From: CAZDGV01 sp964505195
GTDB lineage: Bacteria; Bacteroidota; Bacteroidia; Chitinophagales; Chitinophagaceae
Length of the DNA stretch: 64,000 nt
Assembly (NCBI GenBank): GCA_964505195.1
Contig: CAZDGV010000007.1
Location: forward strand, 1 to 64,000
Direction of reading: 5' to 3'
Part shown: positions 57,654 through 64,000 of the stretch, one piece after another
Layout: each line of letters opens with the position of its first letter
Numbering within the stretch: the stretch's first letter is position 1
Made by a program: the position numbers and the translations under genes
Notes under the pieces: model-generated
Databases searched by the model: none
Told to the model about the DNA's origin: nothing
The model's input: only the letters and a program-made list of their open reading frames with translations

Positions 57654-59177
57654 ATGGCATCCAAAAACAATCCTACCCGCTCCGGCAGCAAAAAATCTGT
57701 TTCGTCTGCCTCCTTAACTAACGAAAAAATTATTGGCGAAGGACTCACCTTCGATGATGTATTGCTAGTGCCCGCCTACAGCGAAGTACTGCCTCGCGAT
57801 ACGAACATCAGCACCAACCTTACCCGCGCTTTGAAGCTTAATATCCCCATGCTTTCAGCAGCCATGGATACAGTTACAGAAGCGAATCTCGCCATTGCAC
57901 TGGCAAGAGAAGGTGGACTGGGCATTTTGCATAAAAATATGAGCATAGATGAGCAGGCCGCACAGGTAAGAAAAGTAAAGCGAAGCGAAAGCGGATTAAT
58001 CATCGATCCGGTTACACTGCATAAAGATGCAACCATTGGTGACGCACTGCGACTGATGAAAGAAAACCGTATTGGCGGAATTCCCATTGTAGATGCAGCG
58101 AATAAATTGGTAGGCATTCTTACCAATCGTGATCTTCGTTTTGAAACCAACACACGTAAGAAAGTAAGTGAAGTGATGACTTCTGCTAATCTCATCACTG
58201 CACCCGAAGGCACCGATCTCAAAAAAGCACAGACCATTCTGAGTCAGCATAAAATTGAAAAACTCCCTGTTGTAAAAAAAGACAAAACACTGGCTGGTCT
58301 CATCACCTACCGTGATATTCTGCAGCTGCAAAGTCACCCCAACGCAGTGAAAGATGCTTACGGCCGACTCCTCGTTGGTGCAGCTTTGGGTATTACCTCC
58401 GATATGCTGGACCGTGCCGCTGCTCTGCAACAGGTAGGTGTTGATATTGTAACGCTCGATAGCGCACATGGTCATTCCAAGGGCGTGATGGATGCATTGA
58501 AACTGCTAAAGAAAAATTTCAAAAAGCTGCAAGTAATCGCGGGTAATGTAGGAACTGCCTCCGGCGCTTTAGCGCTGGCAGCTGCTGGTGCCGATGCAGT
58601 GAAAATTGGTATTGGCCCCGGCTCTATATGCACAACGCGTATTGTTGCAGGAACAGGAGTGCCACAGTTAACAGCCATCATGGAAACTGCTGCTGCATTA
58701 AAAAAATCAGGCATCCCGGTAATTGCAGATGGAGGCATTCGCTATACTGGCGATATGGTAAAAGCACTTGCCGCAGGCGCTTCTACGGTAATGATGGGTA
58801 GCGTATTTGCAGGCACGGAGGAAAGTCCGGGCGAAACCATCATTTACGAAGGAAGAAAATTCAAGCAATATCGTGGTATGGGATCCATTGGTGCAATGCA
58901 ACAAGGAAGTGGCGACCGTTATTTTCAGGATGTGGAAGCCGGTATTAAAAAGCTGGTACCTGAAGGCATTGAAGGACGCGTTGCCTTCAAAGGCAATGTA
59001 AGTGAAATCGTACATCAGTTTACCGGAGGTTTGCGTGCAGGGATGGGTTATTGCGGAGCGAAAACCATCGCAGAACTGCAAAAAGCAAAGCTCATCAAAA
59101 TCACAAATGCTGGCATGAAAGAAAGTCATGCGCACGATGTAGAGATTACCAAAGAAAGTCCAAACTACTCGCGATAG
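57654..59177 (+). CDS. guaB: inosine-5'-monophosphate dehydrogenase
   Basis: Oxidises IMP to XMP with NAD, the first committed step to GMP. 507 residues. N-terminal barrel start LTFDDVLLVPAYSEVLPRDTNIST, a CBS pair between about 105 and 230 (SGLIIDPVTLHKDATIGDALRLMKENRIGGIPIV and AGLITYRDILQL), then the catalytic loop IGPGSICTTRIVAGTGVPQ with the nucleophilic cysteine, ADGGIRYTGDMVKALAAGA and the flap YRGMGSIGAMQQGS. The TTG at 57648 lies inside the promoter element, so the ATG at 57654 is preferred. Confidence 0.98.
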   Translation: MASKNNPTRSGSKKSVSSASLTNEKIIGEGLTFDDVLLVPAYSEVLPRDTNISTNLTRALKLNIPMLSAAMDTVTEANLAIALAREGGLGILHKNMSIDEQAAQVRKVKRSESGLIIDPVTLHKDATIGDALRLMKENRIGGIPIVDAANKLVGILTNRDLRFETNTRKKVSEVMTSANLITAPEGTDLKKAQTILSQHKIEKLPVVKKDKTLAGLITYRDILQLQSHPNAVKDAYGRLLVGAALGITSDMLDRAAALQQVGVDIVTLDSAHGHSKGVMDALKLLKKNFKKLQVIAGNVGTASGALALAAAGADAVKIGIGPGSICTTRIVAGTGVPQLTAIMETAAALKKSGIPVIADGGIRYTGDMVKALAAGASTVMMGSVFAGTEESPGETIIYEGRKFKQYRGMGSIGAMQQGSGDRYFQDVEAGIKKLVPEGIEGRVAFKGNVSEIVHQFTGGLRAGMGYCGAKTIAELQKAKLIKITNAGMKESHAHDVEITKESPNYSR

Positions 59178-59205
59178 CATTTACTGCAACCATAAGCGTG
59201 AAACA

Positions 59206-60792
59206 TTGAAAGCAAACTTTACTAAACCTGTTTCGCTGTCGATCCTTTCCGGCCTTCTGCTCATTGTAGCATGGCCAGTTTCCCCTTTCACAGCATTCAT
59301 ATTTATTGCGCTGGTGCCATTATTATGGCTCACAACGCTTTCGCTAAACCGACTTCAATACACTGCACTGATTTATCTGAGCATGCTGACATGGAATACC
59401 GGCACCACCTGGTGGATCTGGAATTCAACAGCGGAAGGTGCGTTAAGCGCTATTCTTGCCAACAGCCTGCTGATGACCTTACCCTGGCTGGGCTATTTCA
59501 GCATACGACAGCATGTTACACCACTGATCGCAAATATTGCCCTCGTTTGTTTTTGGATGGGTTTTGAGTACCTGCATTTGCAAGACTGGGGACTCAGCTG
59601 GCCATGGCTTACCCTGGGCAATGTTTTTGCAGATGTACCTGAATGGATTCAGTGGTATGAATATACCGGTAGCAGTGGCGGTACACTCTGGATTTGGATC
59701 AGCAACCTTGCTGCATTTGCACTTTTGCGCAATACCGGCAGCTGGAAACAAAAAATATTTTCTGACAATGCAAGATTTTTTTTGTCGCTGCTCTTGTTAC
59801 CCATACTCCTTTCAAAAGGATTCATGCCGAATGAAAAACAAAAGACGCAACCTGGGAATGTAGTTGTTGTACAACCGAATGTAGATCCTTACAAAGAAAA
59901 ATTTGCAGAAGGTACGCAGTTAAAACAAATTGAAACACTGATTCGGCTTACTGATTCGATGACCGACACCAATACCCGACTGGTTGTATGGCCGGAAACA
60001 GCTATTCCTGTTCAGGTATGGGAAGATGAAATTCCTAGCAATATTTATTATCAGCCTGTTTGGGATTTTTTGGCACGTCATCCGCAAATCAGTATTCTTA
60101 CCGGAATCGACAGCTACCGTCGAGTGGAAGGAGAAGAAGTAAATGACTTTAGCACCCGTAATCCGGAAGGCACCAACTTTTACTACAAGGCATACAATAC
60201 TGCAGCATTGCTTAGTGCAGGAAAACAATACCAGCTCTATCACAAATCCAAACTGGTACCGGGCGTGGAAACGCTTCCTTCGTGGCTGAACTGGATGGGA
60301 AAAATTTTTGAAAGCTTTGGAGGCATCAGCGGAACACTTGCTACTGATAAAGAGCGTGTAGTGCTGCAACAGCAAAATGGTTTTCACATCGCCCCTGCTA
60401 TATGTTATGAAAGCATCTATGGTGAATTTCTTACCAGCTATGTGCGCAAAGGCGCCAACGTGATTGGTATTATTACCAACGATGGATGGTGGGGGAATAC
60501 ACCGGGACACAAACAACATATGCATTATGCCCGCCTGCGTGCCATCGAAACACGACGCTGGGTAATCCGCAGCGCCAATACCGGCATCAGTTGTTTCATA
60601 GATCCCGCAGGCCAAATTTTCCTTCCTCAACCATGGTGGACGCAAACAGCCATCAGCATGTATATACCGCCCAGCAATGAACAAACATTTTATGTGCGCT
60701 ACGGCGACTTATTAAGCAAGACAGCGTTGTTCATTGGCTTGATTACACTGCTCTTTCTTTTCAGTAGAATTTGGATCAGCAGAAAGCACTGA
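59206..60792 (+). CDS. lnt: apolipoprotein N-acyltransferase
   Basis: Lnt adds the third acyl chain to lipoproteins in the inner membrane. 528 residues: about six N-terminal membrane helices (to about residue 210), a periplasmic nitrilase domain with the Glu-Lys-Cys triad (VVWPETAIP near 262, YHKSKLVPGVE near 347, PAICYESIYGE near 399), and a final C-terminal helix (TALFIGLITLLFLFSRIWI). GIITNDGWWGNTPGHKQHMHYARLRAIE is typical. The only plausible start is TTG at 59206; no ATG occurs until well inside the first helices. It lies 28 bp downstream of guaB. Confidence 0.95.
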   Translation: MKANFTKPVSLSILSGLLLIVAWPVSPFTAFIFIALVPLLWLTTLSLNRLQYTALIYLSMLTWNTGTTWWIWNSTAEGALSAILANSLLMTLPWLGYFSIRQHVTPLIANIALVCFWMGFEYLHLQDWGLSWPWLTLGNVFADVPEWIQWYEYTGSSGGTLWIWISNLAAFALLRNTGSWKQKIFSDNARFFLSLLLLPILLSKGFMPNEKQKTQPGNVVVVQPNVDPYKEKFAEGTQLKQIETLIRLTDSMTDTNTRLVVWPETAIPVQVWEDEIPSNIYYQPVWDFLARHPQISILTGIDSYRRVEGEEVNDFSTRNPEGTNFYYKAYNTAALLSAGKQYQLYHKSKLVPGVETLPSWLNWMGKIFESFGGISGTLATDKERVVLQQQNGFHIAPAICYESIYGEFLTSYVRKGANVIGIITNDGWWGNTPGHKQHMHYARLRAIETRRWVIRSANTGISCFIDPAGQIFLPQPWWTQTAISMYIPPSNEQTFYVRYGDLLSKTALFIGLITLLFLFSRIWISRKH

Positions 60793-60809
60793 CCGCGCTG
60801 AATTTTCAT

Positions 60810-60817
60810 TAAGTTTA
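60810..60817 (+). promoter_or_regulatory. possible -7 element for the hydrolase gene
   Basis: TAAGTTTA, one mismatch to TAnnTTTG, directly precedes the first ATG (60819); if real, the second ATG at 60825 would be the start. Confidence 0.3.
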
Positions 60818-60818
60818 C

Positions 60819-61622
60819 ATGCGGATGCAGGCCTATACACATTATAAAAAGATGGGGAGCGGAATACCCGTAATGCTTGTTCACGGTTTTGGAGAAGATG
60901 CAAGTATCTGGGATGCACAAACAAAAGCATTAGAGAATGATTGCACGTTGCTTATTCCCGATTTACGCGGTACAGGAAAAGCTTCATCAAGCAGCTTGCC
61001 GGCATCACTCGAAACAATGGCAGCTGATTTGTTAAGCATACTCGATACAGAAAAAATACAATCCTGCATATTACTTGGCCACTCCATGGGAGGATACATT
61101 ACGCTCGCTTTTGCAGAAAAGTATCCTGAACGCTTGCTTGCTTTTGGACTGATTCATTCCACAACCTACGCAGATACGGAAGAAAAAAAAGAAATGCGTC
61201 GCAAAGCAATTGCATTTATCAACACACATGAGTCGGCTGCATTTTTAAAAACATCTACACCCAATCTTTTCTCTAAAAGCTTTCAAAGGGAACATGCATC
61301 CATTATTGCCAACCTGATCGAAAAAAGCAGTACACTACAACCTTCGGTTTTCATTGCACATTATCAAGCCATCATGGCAAGACCCGACAGAACACATGTG
61401 CTGGCAGAAAGTAAAGTACCTGTACTGATGGTAATTGGAAAGGAAGATAAAGCGGTGAACCCTGCTGATGCGGAAGCACAAAGCAAACTCAATCCGTTAT
61501 GTACTGCAGTAATACTTGATACTGGACACATGAGTATGCTGGAAGCCCCCGAGAAACTGAATCTGCATATAATGAGCTTCATTGATAAAGTATCAGAAGC
61601 AACAAGAATTGATTCGCTATGA
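60819..61622 (+). CDS. alpha/beta-fold hydrolase
   Basis: 267 residues (265 from the second ATG at 60825). Classical alpha/beta hydrolase: oxyanion region VMLVHGFGEDASIWDAQ, nucleophile elbow LLGHSMGGYITLAFA (Ser), acid region VPVLMVIGKEDKAVNP (Asp) and catalytic His in LDTGHMSMLEAPEKL. No signal peptide, so it is cytoplasmic. The substrate is unknown; esterases and haloperoxidase-like proteins share this look. Its stop overlaps the ATG of the PKD protein by four bases (61619-61622). Confidence 0.92.
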   Translation: MRMQAYTHYKKMGSGIPVMLVHGFGEDASIWDAQTKALENDCTLLIPDLRGTGKASSSSLPASLETMAADLLSILDTEKIQSCILLGHSMGGYITLAFAEKYPERLLAFGLIHSTTYADTEEKKEMRRKAIAFINTHESAAFLKTSTPNLFSKSFQREHASIIANLIEKSSTLQPSVFIAHYQAIMARPDRTHVLAESKVPVLMVIGKEDKAVNPADAEAQSKLNPLCTAVILDTGHMSMLEAPEKLNLHIMSFIDKVSEATRIDSL

Positions 61623-64000
61623 TCAAAAAAATGCTACTCATACTGATAGGTGTTTGTACGGCTTTTGAAATAGCCAAAGGTGGACATATTTCAGGTGGAG
61701 AGCTTTATTATAGATATATCGGCGTGGGCAGCACACCGGGTACGCGTGAATATGAAATAACCCTCAGACTTTTTCGTGATTGTACCCCCATATCTGGAAC
61801 AGGTGGTACAGGTATTGCAGCCATGCCCAGCGTTGTAATTCTTGGTGTGTACGACAATTCCACCAATGCTCCTGTCAATAATGGAATCAGCGTTAATCGA
61901 GCACGGCTTGACAACCTCACCCTTTTAAGACCTTTTTCATGTATTGTTAATCCACCCACCGTTTGTTATGAAGTGGGCTACTTTATCACCACCATTTCGC
62001 TTCCAGATAACACGGAGGGCTATACCATTTCTTACGAAACCTGTTGCCGCATCAATGGAATAAGCAATGCTACGGACGGCGCCGGACAATCACCGGGAGC
62101 GACTTATTCTGCTAATATCCCCGGCTCGCGACGCTTGGGCGCCAATGTAAATTCCAGTCCGATTTTTAGCGTAAAAGATACTGCGCTGGTTTGCCGCGGA
62201 AAAAACTTCACGCTTGATTTCAGCGCTACTGATGCAGATGGCGATTCACTTTCCTATAGTTTTTGCAATGCCTTTCAAAGCGGAGGTCCGCGCAATGCAA
62301 ACGCACGGTTGCCGCAACCACCGCCCTATGGCAGTCTTATTTATTCAAGTCCATACAGCGGCACGAATCCGCTAGGAAGTGAAGTACGCATCAATCCGGC
62401 TACCGGACTTATCTCAGGAAGAGCACCATCGGGCGGTATCGTGAATGTATCCGGCGCTTCTTTTTTTGTGGTAAATGTTTGCGTAGATGAATGGCGTAAT
62501 GGTGTGATAATTTCACAGCACAGAAAAGATTTTATCGTACGGGTAGGCAGCTGTGATTTTGCTGATGCAGAACTTCCTATCAGCATCATCAACTGCGACG
62601 GATACACCAATACTTTCGAAAACCTTACAACCAGTTCACTCATCAAAACCTGGAACTGGAGTTTTGGCGATGGAAACACCTCCACTGCAGCCATACCGCA
62701 ACATACTTATGCAGATACAGGCACCTACAAAGTGCAATTGATTGTAAACAAAGACTCCGTTTGTAGTGATACTGCTGAAACGGTTTTACGCGTTTATCCG
62801 GGATTTACTCCAGGATTTGAAGTGAGAGACGGATGTCAAAATCGTCCGATACAGTTTACCGATACCTCCAAAACACGTTTTGGAACGGTAAATTATTGGA
62901 AATGGGATTTCGGTAACCCGTCTGCAACCAACGACACAGCACGCATCAGAAATCCACAATACACTTATGCTCAATTGGGCACATTCAATACATCATTGAT
63001 TGTTGCAACCGACAAAGGATGTATAGATACTGTTCAGAGTAGGGTAAACATCGTTGACAAACCTCCCATACAGCTCACCAACGATACACTCATCTGCACG
63101 GCCGACACCTTACAACTCCGCGCCATTGGTGATGGCGTTTTCAGTTGGAGTCCGAATTACATGATCAGCGATACAAATATCCCCAATCCGCTCGTGAGTC
63201 CGGATGTTGCAACCAAATATTATGTTACGCTTACCAACGGACCGGGTTGTGTGAACATCGATTCGGTATTGGTAAGTGCCGACCCATCGGTGACACTCAC
63301 GATGCCGCAGGACACCATCATCTGCCGATCGGATCAGGTAGTACTACGACCGCAAACGAACGGATTGCAATACAGCTGGTCGCCCGCAAATTTGATCCAA
63401 GATGCTGGAGAACGCAATGCAGTTACAAGGCCGACGGATCCTGTTACCACTTTTACGCTGATCAGCAGACTGGGCATTTGTAACTCCAGCGGCACTGTAA
63501 CAGTAAGAACAGTGCCCTATCCTACCGTATCTGCAGGGAATGATGCTATCATTTGTACATCGGAAAGAATTACTTTAAATGCGACGGGAAATGCAAGTTC
63601 ATTTATCTGGTCGCCTGCACGATTTGTACGTAGCTATAACACAGCCAGCACGGTGGCACAGCCTAACATTACAACCAATTTCATTGTAAGAGCAACGGAT
63701 AACCTGGGTTGTCCTAAACCAGTTTTTGATACGGTGCTCATTACAGTAGTGCCACCAGTAAATGTTTTTGCCGGCAACGACACGACTGTAGTAGTTGGTC
63801 AGCCATTGCAATTAAACGGAATTGGCGCCGTAGGCTTCAATTGGTTTCCGCCCACTTATCTGGACAATCCCAACATCAGCAACCCAATTGCCACTTTCGA
63901 CGGCAGTCGCGAATTTTTCACCTATGTATTACGCACTACCAGTGCAGAAGGTTGCACAGCCACTGATACCATGACGGTACGGATTTTTAGAACCGCACCT
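61619..64000 (+). CDS. large PKD-repeat surface protein, N-terminal part
   Basis: Open for all 794 codons to the right edge, so the gene is truncated by the window. The signal peptide (MLLILIGVCTAFEIAKGGHIS) is followed by a domain with GELYYRYIGVGSTPGTREYEITLRLFRDC and paired cysteines, common at the start of gliding-motility-associated PKD proteins. A PKD domain (WNWSFGDGNTSTAAIPQHTYADTGTYKVQL) and a second (YWKWDFGNPSATND...QYTYAQLGTFNTSLIV) come next. Several repeats of about 85 residues then carry the pattern D-x-ICxxD/E-x-LxLxAxG-x-FxWSP. Such proteins usually end in a type IX secretion sorting domain, not visible here. It is coupled to the hydrolase upstream by an ATGA overlap. Confidence 0.88.
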   Translation, partial: MIKKMLLILIGVCTAFEIAKGGHISGGELYYRYIGVGSTPGTREYEITLRLFRDCTPISGTGGTGIAAMPSVVILGVYDNSTNAPVNNGISVNRARLDNLTLLRPFSCIVNPPTVCYEVGYFITTISLPDNTEGYTISYETCCRINGISNATDGAGQSPGATYSANIPGSRRLGANVNSSPIFSVKDTALVCRGKNFTLDFSATDADGDSLSYSFCNAFQSGGPRNANARLPQPPPYGSLIYSSPYSGTNPLGSEVRINPATGLISGRAPSGGIVNVSGASFFVVNVCVDEWRNGVIISQHRKDFIVRVGSCDFADAELPISIINCDGYTNTFENLTTSSLIKTWNWSFGDGNTSTAAIPQHTYADTGTYKVQLIVNKDSVCSDTAETVLRVYPGFTPGFEVRDGCQNRPIQFTDTSKTRFGTVNYWKWDFGNPSATNDTARIRNPQYTYAQLGTFNTSLIVATDKGCIDTVQSRVNIVDKPPIQLTNDTLICTADTLQLRAIGDGVFSWSPNYMISDTNIPNPLVSPDVATKYYVTLTNGPGCVNIDSVLVSADPSVTLTMPQDTIICRSDQVVLRPQTNGLQYSWSPANLIQDAGERNAVTRPTDPVTTFTLISRLGICNSSGTVTVRTVPYPTVSAGNDAIICTSERITLNATGNASSFIWSPARFVRSYNTASTVAQPNITTNFIVRATDNLGCPKPVFDTVLITVVPPVNVFAGNDTTVVVGQPLQLNGIGAVGFNWFPPTYLDNPNISNPIATFDGSREFFTYVLRTTSAEGCTATDTMTVRIFRTAP

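Noticed and set aside
59920..60684. 254-codon minus-strand frame inside lnt
   Set aside because: It is antisense to the nitrilase domain of lnt, low in recognisable motifs and rich in Cys/His in the manner of shadow frames.
1..64000. CRISPR array, tRNA, rRNA, insertion sequence, prophage or defence cassette
   Set aside because: No regular spaced repeats, cloverleaf-like segments, transposases, integrases or phage genes were seen. The only long direct repeat is the 55-bp assembly overlap.

Overview
The window looks like a chromosomal scaffold from a member of the Bacteroidota, most likely the Chitinophagia/Chitinophagaceae. I infer this from several sequence signs. Many genes are preceded by the Bacteroidota -7 promoter element TAnnTTTG. 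Shine-Dalgarno sequences are essentially absent. There is a PorE-like TPR/PD40/OmpA protein of the kind used by type IX secretion, a NamZ/DUF1343 protein, a CcmD-like 68-residue protein, a DUF3467 protein, a TIGR03643 protein, and a PKD-repeat surface protein running off the right edge. Coding density is very high: no stretch of 300 bases lacks a gene. I saw no tRNA, rRNA, CRISPR array, insertion sequence or prophage. One 100-N scaffold gap sits in pntB and is flanked by an unmerged 55-bp overlap.

Layout. 1-5.3 kb: the 3' end of Kdo transferase (waaA), an unknown gene, thymidine kinase coupled to the cytochrome c maturation genes ccmB-ccmC-ccmD, then glutamate dehydrogenase. 5.3-10.1 kb: a solitary HsdR-N protein, AMP nucleosidase, a fused oligopeptide ABC ATPase, queA behind a structured leader, and a thioesterase. 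10.1-21 kb: lipid and amino-acid metabolism (acyltransferase, HAD phosphatase, acyl-CoA dehydrogenase, pyrF-kynU, GDPD-paiB, mrp, hydroxybutyryl-CoA dehydrogenase, EamA transporter). 21-32 kb: ribD and prmC back to back, ExbB/ExbD, SMP-30, SPFH, peptidase T, FKBP, NamZ, fmt, a LysM protein. 32-42.5 kb: RNase H, an RsmF-type methyltransferase, the three-gene transhydrogenase, a methyltransferase downstream of folA and thyA, proline dehydrogenase and two exported proteins. 42.5-47 kb: a photolyase/cryptochrome island (SDR, PF04244-type photolyase, flavin reductase, HARE-HTH, TIGR03643, FAD-domain-only photolyase). 47-64 kb: aspartate kinase, Ldh-type dehydrogenase, DUF3467, an outer-membrane HhH-barrel operon, folD, queE, the PorE-like protein, dprA, guaB, lnt, an alpha/beta hydrolase and the PKD protein.

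How the genes work together. Thymidylate and one-carbon metabolism is well represented (tdk, thyA, folA, folD, fmt). Two queuosine genes (queA, queE) are present. Envelope functions recur (waaA, lnt, plsC, NamZ, LysM, ExbBD, PorE-like, HhH barrel). Many adjacent same-strand genes are translationally coupled by ATGA-type overlaps.

Most interesting signals: the queA leader, in which a junction-like fold is followed by a helix that pairs with the start codon; a set of six or seven genes whose -7 element ends only 3-6 bases before the ATG, implying leaderless mRNAs; an intrinsic-terminator hairpin with the next gene's start codon in its loop; and the photolyase island, whose two photolyase-like proteins both look atypical.
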